From: Jejubacter calystegiae
GTDB taxonomy: Bacteria; Pseudomonadota; Gammaproteobacteria; Enterobacterales; Enterobacteriaceae
Assembly (NCBI RefSeq): GCF_005671395.1
Contig: NZ_CP040428.1
Span: 186,001 to 250,000 of the forward strand
Reading direction: 5' to 3'
Length of the DNA: 64,000 bases
Shown here: piece by piece, positions 47,720 through 56,260 of the stretch
How positions within the stretch are numbered: the first letter of the stretch is position 1
Layout: each line of letters starts with the position of its first letter
Translations under genes and position numbers: made by a program
The notes under the pieces: generated by a model
The model's database searches: none
What the model was told of the DNA's origin: nothing
The model's input: only the letters and a program-made list of their open reading frames with translations

Positions 47720-49696
47720 TTATTCATCTTCCAGATAGGTGTAGCCATATAGTCCGGCTTCGAACTCTTCCAGGAACTGCTGCTGTAGTGCATCGTCAAG
47801 ACCGGTCTGTTTCACCTGATCCCGGAAGCGGGTCAGCAGCGTATCAGGGTCCAGTTGCACGTAGCGCAGCATATCCGCCACCGTATCGCCCTCGTCGGAA
47901 AGCTCTACGGTCACGTTGCCTTCGGCATCCACAAACACATCCACCGCTTCGGTATCGCCGAACAGGTTATGCATATTGCCGAGGATCTCCTGATAGGCGC
48001 CTACCATAAAGAAGCCCAGCAGCGGCGGATTTTCCGGATCGTAATCCGGCAGCGGCATAGTGGTGGCTATCCCGTCGCCGTCCACATAGTGGTCGATGGC
48101 GCCATCGGAATCGCAGGTAATATCCAGCAGCACGGCACGGCGGCTGGGGGCATGATTCAGCCCTTCCAGCGGCAGCACCGGGAACAACTGGTCGATCCCC
48201 CAGGCATCCGGCATCGACTGGAACAGCGAGAAGTTGACGTAAAGCTTATCCGCCATCCGCTCCTGTAATTCATCGATAATCGGACGATGAGCGCGGTTCT
48301 GCGGATCGAGCTGTTTCTGGATCTCATGGCACATGTTGAGATACAGCTGCTCGGCCCAGGCGCGCTGGCTCAGATCGAAGCTGCCGGACGAATACCCGGT
48401 GTGGATATCGTGCAGATCCATCTGACTGTCGTGCAGCCATTCGCGCAGCGAACGGCGGTTAGCCGGTTCGTGCATCTCCTGCCAGGTTTCCCACATGCTT
48501 TGCAGGGCCCGGGGCGCATCCGGCTCCGGCGCCTGAGGCACGGTATATTCGTTGCGCTCGACCCCGATAATATTAGAGACCAGCACGGTATGGTGGGCGG
48601 TCACGGCGCGGCCGGATTCGGTAATCACCGTCGGATGCGGCAGGCCGTGCTCTTCGCAGGCGTCGCCAATGGCCCAGATAATGTTGTTGGCGTATTCGTT
48701 CAGTCCGTAGTTCACCGAGCAGTCGGACTGCGAGCGGGTACCTTCATAATCCACGCCCAGACCGCCGCCAACATCGAAGCACTGGATATTAACGCCCAGC
48801 TTATGCAGCTCCACATAGAAGCGCGCCGACTCACGCACCCCGGTGGCGATATCGCGGATGTTCGCCATCTGGCTGCCCAGGTGGAAGTGCAGCAGTTGCA
48901 GGCTTTCCAGACGCCCCGCTGCGCGCAGCGTTTCGACCAGTTGCAGAACCTGGGTGGCCGCCAGCCCGAATTTGGACTTCTCGCCGCCGGAAGACTGCCA
49001 TTTACCGGATCCCTGAGAGGCCAGGCGCGCACGTACCCCCAGGCGCGGCACCACATTCAGGCGCTCCGCCTCTTCCAGTACCATGGCGATCTCGGTCATC
49101 TTTTCGATAACCAGATAGACTTTATGGCCCATCTTTTCGCCGATCAGCGCCAGGCGGATATATTCGCGATCCTTATAGCCGTTACAGACAATCACCGAAC
49201 GGGTCATACCGGCGTTAGCCAGTACCGCCATCAGTTCTGCCTTAGAACCGGCCTCCAGCCCCAGCGGTTCGCCGGAGTGGATCAGCGATTCAATCACCCG
49301 GCGATGCTGGTTGACCTTGATCGGATAGACCAGAAAATAGTCGCCGTGATAGCCGTAAGATTCCCGGGCGCGCTTAAAGGCTGCGTTAATGGAACGCAGC
49401 CGGTGCTGCAGGATCTGGGGAAAGCAGAACAGCGCGGGCAGACGCTGCCCTTTCGCTTCGCGCTCCTTCACCAGACGGGCAAGATCGACCCGCGCCTGCG
49501 GAATATCAGGATCCGGGCAGACGCTGATATGGCCCAGTTCATTGACGTCGTAATAATTATTGCCCCACCAGGCAATATTGTAGGTACGCAGCATCCTGCT
49601 AGCCTCCTGGGAACTCATTGCCACCTCCTGCATTGAACGGAGTGTGCCCTGTTCGCCTGCTGACGAACCCGAAACAAAAGAAATGTCGTCAGACAT
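47720..49696 (-). CDS. speA: biosynthetic arginine decarboxylase
   Basis: SpeA decarboxylates arginine to agmatine, the first step of the agmatine route to putrescine. The 658-residue protein equals E. coli SpeA. The PLP-binding Lys127 is in [10 protein letters not shown]; the glycine-rich [12 protein letters not shown] and the C-terminal [15 protein letters not shown] are conserved. The start MSDDISF agrees with E. coli, while the next few residues differ. The upstream region has small reading frames described separately. Confidence 0.97.
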   Translation of the reverse strand: MSDDISFVSGSSAGEQGTLRSMQEVAMSSQEASRMLRTYNIAWWGNNYYDVNELGHISVCPDPDIPQARVDLARLVKEREAKGQRLPALFCFPQILQHRLRSINAAFKRARESYGYHGDYFLVYPIKVNQHRRVIESLIHSGEPLGLEAGSKAELMAVLANAGMTRSVIVCNGYKDREYIRLALIGEKMGHKVYLVIEKMTEIAMVLEEAERLNVVPRLGVRARLASQGSGKWQSSGGEKSKFGLAATQVLQLVETLRAAGRLESLQLLHFHLGSQMANIRDIATGVRESARFYVELHKLGVNIQCFDVGGGLGVDYEGTRSQSDCSVNYGLNEYANNIIWAIGDACEEHGLPHPTVITESGRAVTAHHTVLVSNIIGVERNEYTVPQAPEPDAPRALQSMWETWQEMHEPANRRSLREWLHDSQMDLHDIHTGYSSGSFDLSQRAWAEQLYLNMCHEIQKQLDPQNRAHRPIIDELQERMADKLYVNFSLFQSMPDAWGIDQLFPVLPLEGLNHAPSRRAVLLDITCDSDGAIDHYVDGDGIATTMPLPDYDPENPPLLGFFMVGAYQEILGNMHNLFGDTEAVDVFVDAEGNVTVELSDEGDTVADMLRYVQLDPDTLLTRFRDQVKQTGLDDALQQQFLEEFEAGLYGYTYLEDE

Positions 49697-49814
49697 TGCG
49701 AACCTCAGTGTTGCTGATAAGTGTATAACTATATGCCGCTACTGCGGAAAATAGCGTTCCATCGACATCAGGCCGTCGCCAGCCGTTAGGGGTAAACGAT
49801 CCCATATTTATCAT
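49689..49814 (-). CDS. possible 41-residue upstream ORF overlapping speA
   Basis: The frame starts with ATG at 49814 ([19 protein letters not shown]) and ends at a TGA that overlaps the first codons of speA. Its position and length recall the small gene yqgB of E. coli, but the sequence does not match clearly. No good ribosome binding site precedes it. It may be chance or a coupling leader. Confidence 0.3.
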   Translation of the reverse strand: MINMGSFTPNGWRRPDVDGTLFSAVAAYSYTLISNTEVRNV

Positions 49815-49865
49815 CGTTAAAGACACCGGAACATCACGAGAAAACCCCGAAAAAACGGAGCGACC

Positions 49866-50012
49866 TTAATTATGAATTCCAGCCAAACCGGCTCGGGAGT
49901 CCTGAGAAGCGCCGGTATGGGGTAACCGACCAGAAAAATGCGGAAGGGAAATATAGGGTGGCGTTATCGCGGCACGCTGGGCGCAAATCATATGCAGGAA
50001 ACGGTGGTTCAT
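49866..50012 (-). CDS. candidate 48-residue small protein upstream of speA
   Basis: An ATG at 50012 opens a 48-codon frame (MNHRFLHMICAQRAAITPPY, ending AGLAGIHN). It is preceded by AGGAGGTGAT, a ten-base match to the complement of the 16S rRNA tail, ending seven bases before the ATG. The product has no recognised motif and is basic and His/Pro-rich. It lies 169 bp upstream of speA on the same strand, in the region that holds small yqg genes in E. coli. It could be a leader peptide or a small protein. Confidence 0.5.
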   Translation of the reverse strand: MNHRFLHMICAQRAAITPPYISLPHFSGRLPHTGASQDSRAGLAGIHN

Positions 50013-50235
50013 CTGTCGTATCACCTCCTCGCCTTCGCCTGGCGATAAAGTCTCACATCATGCTTTACGCTATATGCCGCGTAGCGGCGATTTATACCGA
50101 TATCAGCGCCAAAAAGCAAAGCAAAAATAGCCGGAAAATCTCCCCATTTAGGGTTAAACCGTAGGGATAAATGTTTAACACAATGTGTCCATCTTCAAAA
50201 ATGACTGGAAAAGCGCGGAGGGAATAACCTAGAAT

Positions 50236-50259
50236 AGCCGTCCAGAAGTTAATCCATCT
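50236..50259 (+). promoter_or_regulatory. tandem MetJ boxes at the metK promoter
   Basis: Three contiguous 8-mers, AGCCGTCC, AGAAGTTA and ATCCATCT, match the MetJ box AGACGTCT at 6, 5 and 5 positions. They overlap a probable -10 hexamer TATACT at 50259-50264. A further AGACTTCC lies at 50276. MetJ repression of metK is established in E. coli. Confidence 0.5.
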
Positions 50260-50386
50260 ATACTGATTAACACACAGACTTCCTGTGGATTACCTGCGCA
50301 AGCCTCCTGACACAGCACATTGCGCTGTTCGGACCTCATTACGCAGCAGTCTAATCTCAACGAATCGATCTTAGGGTGAAGAAATC

Positions 50387-51541
50387 ATGGCAAAACACCT
50401 TTTTACGTCCGAGTCTGTATCAGAAGGGCATCCCGATAAAATTGCTGACCAAATCTCCGATGCGGTGCTGGACGCCATTCTGGAGCAGGATCCTAAAGCA
50501 CGCGTGGCCTGCGAGACTTACGTAAAAACCGGTATGGTGCTGGTCGGCGGTGAAATCACCACCAGCGCCTGGGTGGATATCGAAGAGATCACCCGTAATA
50601 CGGTGCGCGATATCGGCTATATCCATTCTGATATGGGTTTCGACGCTAACTCATGCGCGGTACTGAGCGCCATCGGCAAGCAGTCTCCGGACATCAATCA
50701 GGGCGTTGACCGCAGCTCACCGCTGGAACAGGGCGCTGGCGACCAGGGTCTGATGTTTGGTTATGCCACCAACGAAACCGATGTTCTGATGCCGGCACCG
50801 GTGACCTATGCCCACCGTCTGGTACAGCGTCAGGCTGAAGTGCGTAAAAACGGCACCCTGCCGTGGCTGCGCCCGGACGCCAAAAGCCAGGTCACTTTCC
50901 AGTACGACGACGGCAAAATCGTCGGCATCGATGCCGTGGTGCTTTCCACCCAGCACGCCGAGGATATTTCTCAGGCCGATCTGCACGATGCGGTGATGGA
51001 TGAGGTAATCAAGCCGATTCTGCCGACTGAATGGCTGAACGAATCCACCAAATACTTTATTAACCCGACAGGCCGTTTTGTTATCGGCGGCCCGATGGGC
51101 GACTGCGGCCTGACCGGTCGTAAGATTATTGTCGATACCTACGGCGGCATGGCCCGCCACGGCGGCGGCGCCTTCTCCGGTAAGGATCCGTCCAAGGTTG
51201 ACCGCTCTGCAGCTTATGCGGCGCGCTATGTGGCGAAAAACATCGTCGCTGCCGGTCTGGCGGATCGCTGTGAGATTCAGGTTTCCTACGCTATCGGCGT
51301 GGCGGAACCGACCTCCATCATGGTGGAAACCTTCGGTACCGAGAAAGTGCCGACCGAACAGCTGACCCTGTTGGTTCGTGAGTTCTTCGATCTGCGCCCG
51401 TACGGCCTGATTCAGATGCTGGATCTGCTGCACCCGATCTACCGTGAAACCGCTGCTTACGGTCACTTTGGTCGCGAACACTTCCCGTGGGAAAAAACCG
51501 ACAAAGCGGCTCAGCTGCGTGAAGCTGCCGGTCTGAAGTAA
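50387..51541 (+). CDS. metK: S-adenosylmethionine synthetase
   Basis: MetK makes S-adenosylmethionine from methionine and ATP. The 384-residue protein equals E. coli MetK. The N-terminal [18 protein letters not shown], the ATP-binding [16 protein letters not shown] and the P-loop-like [21 protein letters not shown] (flanks only) are conserved, as is AAYGHFGRE. Start and the GGTGAAGAA leader agree with E. coli. In E. coli galP follows; here a regulator and a type I secretion locus do. Confidence 0.98.
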   Translation: MAKHLFTSESVSEGHPDKIADQISDAVLDAILEQDPKARVACETYVKTGMVLVGGEITTSAWVDIEEITRNTVRDIGYIHSDMGFDANSCAVLSAIGKQSPDINQGVDRSSPLEQGAGDQGLMFGYATNETDVLMPAPVTYAHRLVQRQAEVRKNGTLPWLRPDAKSQVTFQYDDGKIVGIDAVVLSTQHAEDISQADLHDAVMDEVIKPILPTEWLNESTKYFINPTGRFVIGGPMGDCGLTGRKIIVDTYGGMARHGGGAFSGKDPSKVDRSAAYAARYVAKNIVAAGLADRCEIQVSYAIGVAEPTSIMVETFGTEKVPTEQLTLLVREFFDLRPYGLIQMLDLLHPIYRETAAYGHFGREHFPWEKTDKAAQLREAAGLK

Positions 51542-51562
51542 TTCTTCAGCCTGTCGAATCCG

Positions 51563-51590
51563 GGGTCAGCACTGTGCTGGCCCTTTTTTT
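51563..51590 (+). terminator. terminator after metK
   Basis: GGGTCAGCA and TGCTGGCCC form a nine-bp stem (one G-U) with a CTG loop, followed by seven T. Confidence 0.9.
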
Positions 51591-51852
51591 GTTTCATCAA
51601 CTTCAGATAGCCTGAATCTATTCCTTCCCACCAGATAACTCTACGCTGAATAATAAACACCCTGTTTATTAATAAGCACCGTTTACCTTTTTTGAAATCT
51701 TATTATCCTTTATTGCTGTGAAATAAAGATTCCTCCTAACATTTATCGCGATCTCAGGATCTTTTTACGGTTCTGTGCAATAATGATCTGTACATCAAGT
51801 TTTCCGGGTACCTACATCATAACAAAAGCTCACAGAGACCTTTATTATAAAA
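51591..51852 (+). promoter_or_regulatory. AT-rich leader of the two-winged-helix regulator
   Basis: This 262-bp stretch after the metK terminator is markedly AT-rich and has no gene. Such DNA is often bound by H-NS and fits a horizontally acquired or silenced locus. TTTATTATAAAA sits immediately ahead of the start codon at 51853, with no clear Shine-Dalgarno sequence. Confidence 0.4.
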
Positions 51853-52740
51853 ATGGAAATAAAACACTTAAAGGAAAAGCTACGCCTGCGTTGCGAACAG
51901 GTAAAAGCGCTGCCGAACTTTTATGAGGCCATCAGTCTGCATTACCAAATAAATCAGGAGATTTATTGCAAGCAACCGTTATTCTATAAAATCATTCTTC
52001 AGGAAACGCGATTTAACATCGTGCTGGCAACCTGCTGTCTGGTATATGGTCATCAGGCATCGTCAATTTCCCAGATAAAAGAATTATGCGCTCACTATAA
52101 AATTGCCAGCCCGAATAGCGTGATTGCTATTGTTAGCCTGCTGAAAGTCAGTGGCCGGTTACGTACCTTCAGGGATAGCCAGGACAGGCGCAAACTACTG
52201 ATTGAGCCTACGGATAAAGGGTTGAGCGATCTGAAGCACTATATGGAGAGCACCTTCCGGCCCCTTGCCCTGCTGTGCCCCGACCACAACTTCTCCTCTT
52301 CCCTGCTCGATCGCAAGCAGCAGCGGCGCGACTTCTTTAACCGAGCCGCCGACTATCTGTTCCGCGGTATCGTCTATAAAAATATGCTGCCAGAAGCCTG
52401 CCTGTTTCTGGATAAAGATGCCGGAAGAATGATTATGCTGGAGCTGTATAGCGAAGCGCGCCGCCAAACCCAGGAGCCCAGCGTCATTATCCGCTGCTCC
52501 CTGAAAGCACTGGCCCGTAAATTTTCAGTTTCCCGCACGCATATTCGCCGCCTGATCCAGGCTGCCGCAGAGCAAGAATTGCTGAGCGAGTTACCCTCGG
52601 GCGATATTTTACTCCACCCCGCCTATTTCACGCTGGTAGAAGAGTATATGGGATTCTATTTTTCATGGGCGTTCTACTATTTAAATATCGAGCCAGAATC
52701 GATTCATTCAGGGACCGCCGGCGAACCGCCGCGGCCCTGA
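51853..52740 (+). CDS. putative regulator with two winged-helix domains
   Basis: The 295-residue protein has no close named relative that I recognise. The region around residues 50-130 (ISQIKELCAHYKIASPNSVI, then SGRLRTFRDSQDRRKLLIEPT) reads like a MarR winged helix. The region around 220-260 (ALARKFSVSRTHIRRLIQAA, then DILLHPAY) looks like a second HTH. It converges on the adaptor gene of the adhesin secretion locus with a 7-bp gap, so it may regulate the adhesin or its exporter. No sensor motif is obvious. The upstream region is AT-rich. Confidence 0.6.
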   Translation: MEIKHLKEKLRLRCEQVKALPNFYEAISLHYQINQEIYCKQPLFYKIILQETRFNIVLATCCLVYGHQASSISQIKELCAHYKIASPNSVIAIVSLLKVSGRLRTFRDSQDRRKLLIEPTDKGLSDLKHYMESTFRPLALLCPDHNFSSSLLDRKQQRRDFFNRAADYLFRGIVYKNMLPEACLFLDKDAGRMIMLELYSEARRQTQEPSVIIRCSLKALARKFSVSRTHIRRLIQAAAEQELLSELPSGDILLHPAYFTLVEEYMGFYFSWAFYYLNIEPESIHSGTAGEPPRP

Positions 52741-52747
52741 ACGGAAA

Positions 52748-53911
52748 TTAACGTTCGCGCAGTGCCTCCTGAGCTTTATTCAACGGCTTCAGCAGATAAT
52801 CCAGAATCGTTTTACTCCCGGTTTTAATATCTACCGTGGAGATCATCCCCGGGAATATCGGAAACTTATCATCGTCCTTGTTGGTCAGATAATTGTTATC
52901 AGTCAGGATATAAACCCGGTAGTAGTAAATATCGCGTTTCACCTCATCCTGAATGGTATCGGGGGAAATCATCGTCACCTTCCCTTTCAGGCCGCCGTAG
53001 ATGGAGTAGTCATAGGCGGTGATCTTGACCATTGCCTGCTGGCCGGGATGAACAAAGGCAACGTCCCGCGGCGAGATCTTCGCCTCAATCACCAACTGGT
53101 CGTCCAGCGGCACCAGGCTCATCAGCTTACCGTTAGGCGGAATCACGCCCCCCACCGTGGTGACTTCAATATTTTTCACAATGCCGCGCACCGGCGCGGT
53201 AAAGGTCAGCCGGGTCAGGGAGTCGGCACGACCGCGCATCACCGAACGCTGGGTTTCAATTTCAGCATTGGCTTTCGCCAGCTCTTCGCGGGCCCGTACG
53301 TAGTACTGGTTATGCATTTCGGTGATCTTATTCTCCAGCTCGTTCTTCTGACGCTGGAGCCGCAATACTTCGACCTGGCTGGCTGCCCCTTCCTTCACCA
53401 GCGGTATCGTCATGGTCAGTTCACGCTGAACCAGAGCCACGCCCTGGTTCAGCCCGGCCAGCCCCTTTTCCAGGCTGTCGCGTCGGGACTTCCACAGCGC
53501 CGTCTCCTGACGTATCAACTCAGAATCGCCTTCCAGCTCCTGAGGGAACACTGGTTCACTATTACTCACCTCGGCATTCAGACGCGCGGCTGTGGCCAGG
53601 GCGGCATTCAGCCGCGATACGCTTTCCAGTACGCTCGATTCAGCCCTGGTACGATCCAGTTGCGCCAGCACCTGGCCGCGCTCCACCAGATCCCCTTCCC
53701 GTACCGACAGTTTATGGACGATCCCACCTTCCAGCGACTGAATCACCTGCTCATGGGACGACGGCACCACCTTGCCGCTGCCGGTCGTGACCTCATCCAA
53801 ATGAAACAGGCTGGCCCAGCTCAGGAAGGCCACCAACAGCGCGGCCAGCAACCAGATAATCAACGACGAGCGCGGCAGACGCTTTTCCCGCAGGTTAGAT
53901 GTTGTATTCAT
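52748..53911 (-). CDS. HlyD-family type I secretion adaptor
   Basis: A 387-residue membrane fusion protein. A single N-terminal transmembrane helix (about residues 16-36, LIIWLLAALLVAFLSWASLF), a lipoyl/barrel-sandwich half (GGIVHKLSVREGDLVERGQVLAQLD), a long coiled coil and a beta-barrel region (VRGIVKNIEVTTVGGVIPP) are in the expected order. It bridges the ABC exporter to an outer-membrane TolC-type channel. The start ATG shares ATGA with the reading frame that continues past the exporter's amber stop. No outer-membrane channel gene lies in the window. Confidence 0.93.
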   Translation of the reverse strand: MNTTSNLREKRLPRSSLIIWLLAALLVAFLSWASLFHLDEVTTGSGKVVPSSHEQVIQSLEGGIVHKLSVREGDLVERGQVLAQLDRTRAESSVLESVSRLNAALATAARLNAEVSNSEPVFPQELEGDSELIRQETALWKSRRDSLEKGLAGLNQGVALVQRELTMTIPLVKEGAASQVEVLRLQRQKNELENKITEMHNQYYVRAREELAKANAEIETQRSVMRGRADSLTRLTFTAPVRGIVKNIEVTTVGGVIPPNGKLMSLVPLDDQLVIEAKISPRDVAFVHPGQQAMVKITAYDYSIYGGLKGKVTMISPDTIQDEVKRDIYYYRVYILTDNNYLTNKDDDKFPIFPGMISTVDIKTGSKTILDYLLKPLNKAQEALRER

Positions 53912-54000
53912 ACGCCCTCCTCCATGATGGCTTCAGTCTGCGCCCGGGTCATCGCCGCCGCCTGTTTCGATACCGGCGCCGGTACGTTCAGCCCCGACTA
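53908..54000 (-). other. in-frame tail beyond the amber stop of the ABC exporter gene
   Basis: After the TAG at 53998-54000 the same frame continues open for 29 codons (SGLNVPAPVSKQAAAMTRAQ then TEAIMEEGV). It ends with a TGA that forms an ATGA overlap with the hlyD start. Such overlap is the usual arrangement for this gene pair, so the amber codon looks like a late CAG-to-TAG change in a formerly 730-residue protein. Confidence 0.65.
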
Positions 54001-56100
54001 TTTAAGCACCACATCCCGTGGCCCATCCATGACCACGCGTCCGCCATCCATCACGATAATCCGCTCGACCAGCGCCAGAATCGACAGGCGATGGGTGGAG
54101 ACCACCAGAGTACGGCTGGGGCCCAGCCACTGCTGCAAATGGGCGATAAAGCGTTTCTCGCTGATCTCATCCAGCCAGGCCGTGGGCTCGTCCAGCAGCA
54201 GAATATTGGGACGCGCAATCAGCGCCCTTGCCAGCAGCAACGCCTGGCGCTGTCCCCCCGACAGCCCGGCCCCCCCTTCGGCAATGGCGTAGTTCAGCCC
54301 CTCTTTCTGCTTGCGTACAAACTCATCGGCGCCGCTGATCAAAAGCGCCTGGTAGATCTCCTCATCGCTGGCCAGCGGCCGCCCCAGGGTAATGTTGTCG
54401 CGAATAGAACCAAAGAACAGGCGCGCCTGCTGGCTCAGTAGCTGCATATCGCGGCGCACATCCTGAGGATCCAGTCGCGACAGGCCGGTGTTATCCAGCA
54501 GAATCTGCCCCTGCTGCGGTATCTGCATTCCCGCCAGTAACTGAAGCAGCGTGCTCTTACCGGCGCCGTTGCGGCCCAGAATCGCAATACGTTCACCGGC
54601 CTTAATTTCCAGCCCCGCAATGGTGACATCGTTCACCTTTGCCTCTTCGTCGTAGTAGAAACCGACGTTCTTCAACTGGTAGTGGCCGCGCAAATGAGCC
54701 TTGTGAACCCGCTTACCGTGACCCGGATCGTCGATTGGCCGCTGCATCAGATCGTCCAACCCTTTGCGGGCCACCTTCGCCGACTGCCAGCGCGACAAAA
54801 TGCCGGAGATTTGCGACAGCGGCGCGATGGTGCGCGAAGCGAGAATCGAGGTTCCCACCAGCGCGCCGGTGGTCATATCGCCGTCGATCACCAGATAGCA
54901 GCCCACCAGCAGCACCACGGCATAGACGATGGACTGTACCTCCTGGGTCCAGGTCAGCAGCATGCTGGTGATCCAGCGCTGCTTCATCGCCACCGAGGCG
55001 GCCACATCGTTGGTATGGTTCCACTGGTTCTGGAAGCGCTGCTCGGCGCGCTGCAGTTTGATGTCCTCAATGCCCTGCACCGCCTCGACCAGGGTGGCGT
55101 TGCGAATCGCCGACTCGCGCATCCCTTCGCTGGAAAGTCGCGCCAGCGCCCGCTGCACCAGTAACCCGGGGATCAACAACAGCGGAATCGCCAGCAGCAC
55201 CACAAACACCAGCGGCCCTCCGATCATCCACAGAATAAAGACGAACAGCAGGAAGAACGGCAGGTCGGACAGCGCGCTGATGGTGGTGGAGGTAATCAGA
55301 TCGCGCACCGCTTCCAGCTCGCGAATCTGGGAAATAAACGAACCGGTAGATTTCGGCCTGGCGCCGTTGCGGATGCGCAGCGCGTGGGCAAACACCCGTT
55401 CGGAAATTCGCAGATCGGCCCGTTTGCCCACCACGTCAGAAACGTGGGTGCGCAGCATTCGCATCATAAATTCGAACAGAATCGCCAGCATCACGCCGCC
55501 GAACAGCACCCACAGGGTGGGCTGCGACTGGGCGGGCACCACGCGGTCGTAAACCTGCATCGAAAACAGCATCCCGGCCAGCGCCAGCACGTTAGCCACC
55601 ATCGCCGCCAGCATAATATCGCCGTAACGCCGCCAGTCCTTCAGCGCCAGAGACCAGAACCAGTTCTTCTGCCATGGCTTCACGTAGTCGTCTACCCGGG
55701 CATCGGGAATGGATTCCAGCGGGCGCAGCACCAGCAACGCCTTCAGGCGTGACACCAGTTCCGCGCGCGGCATGGTGGTTTCCAAACCGCCATCGCCGCT
55801 AAACTGCAACACGACGTTCTGGTCGCCGTCCATGCGGGTCAGCACCGCAATCTGCCCCTCGCTGAATTCCGCCACCAGCGGCAGACGCCAGGGGTCAATC
55901 AGCGAAACATCGGGCGGTACGCTATGGGCGCCAAGCCCCAGCTGGCGCGCCATCTCTTCCAGCACCTGATGGTGCGGCAGATGGCTTTCGTGACTGATGG
56001 CGACGCGCACATGCTCTTCTGAATAATCGAGCCGGTAATGGCGGGCGATATTCAGCATCGCCTCCAGCCAGGGCTCGTAACGGGGGGATGTTGTACTCAT
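53998..56100 (-). CDS. type I secretion ABC transporter (LapB/BapB-like)
   Basis: A 700-residue exporter. Residues about 1-130 form a C39-like domain without the catalytic Cys, so it does not cleave its substrate; this is the form used for large RTX adhesins. The membrane domain (about 150-430) is followed by the ATPase: Walker A GRNGAGKST near 510, signature LSGGQRQALLLARAL and Walker B ILLLDEPTAWLD. It lies downstream of the adhesin with a terminator between. It ends at a TAG whose readthrough frame extends to the next start, but all catalytic motifs precede it, so the shorter protein may be functional. Confidence 0.92.
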   Translation of the reverse strand: MSTTSPRYEPWLEAMLNIARHYRLDYSEEHVRVAISHESHLPHHQVLEEMARQLGLGAHSVPPDVSLIDPWRLPLVAEFSEGQIAVLTRMDGDQNVVLQFSGDGGLETTMPRAELVSRLKALLVLRPLESIPDARVDDYVKPWQKNWFWSLALKDWRRYGDIMLAAMVANVLALAGMLFSMQVYDRVVPAQSQPTLWVLFGGVMLAILFEFMMRMLRTHVSDVVGKRADLRISERVFAHALRIRNGARPKSTGSFISQIRELEAVRDLITSTTISALSDLPFFLLFVFILWMIGGPLVFVVLLAIPLLLIPGLLVQRALARLSSEGMRESAIRNATLVEAVQGIEDIKLQRAEQRFQNQWNHTNDVAASVAMKQRWITSMLLTWTQEVQSIVYAVVLLVGCYLVIDGDMTTGALVGTSILASRTIAPLSQISGILSRWQSAKVARKGLDDLMQRPIDDPGHGKRVHKAHLRGHYQLKNVGFYYDEEAKVNDVTIAGLEIKAGERIAILGRNGAGKSTLLQLLAGMQIPQQGQILLDNTGLSRLDPQDVRRDMQLLSQQARLFFGSIRDNITLGRPLASDEEIYQALLISGADEFVRKQKEGLNYAIAEGGAGLSGGQRQALLLARALIARPNILLLDEPTAWLDEISEKRFIAHLQQWLGPSRTLVVSTHRLSILALVERIIVMDGGRVVMDGPRDVVLK

Positions 56101-56226
56101 TTTTCACTTCCTGTGAACAGACATGGCCGATTCTGCGGCAATAGCGCCTTCCCGAAAGAGGCGCCGGATGATGACAGATCAATACCAAAATCAGTCTGTA
56201 GTTATCAGGCTTAAGGTAAATCTTAT

Positions 56227-56254
56227 AAAAGACCCGCCCAGGGGCGGGCCTTTT
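56227..56254 (-). terminator. terminator between adhesin and ABC exporter
   Basis: CCCGCCC and GGGCGGG form the core of a hairpin flanked by AAAAG/CTTTT pairing, directly after the adhesin stop. T-rich sequence follows. It would reduce exporter expression relative to adhesin or separate the two transcripts. Confidence 0.8.
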
Positions 56255-56260
56255 ATCGGG

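Larger units (their letters stand above)
49697..50386. other. speA-metK intergenic region
   Basis: The 690-bp gap between the divergent speA and metK genes contains the two small minus-strand frames listed separately and MetJ-like boxes on the metK side. A 68-codon plus-strand frame (49958-50164) has no recognisable domain and probably is not a gene. No RNA gene was recognised. Confidence 0.5.

Noticed and set aside
48287-49636. 449-codon plus-strand frame opposite speA
   Set aside because: Antisense shadow of speA; no start signal and no domain.
49958-50164. 68-codon plus-strand frame between speA and metK
   Set aside because: No domain, no ribosome binding site, and it overlaps a better supported small minus-strand frame.
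53912-53997. gap between the ABC exporter and hlyD as ordinary intergenic DNA
   Set aside because: It is an open continuation of the exporter frame ending in ATGA at hlyD, so it was treated as a former coding tail.
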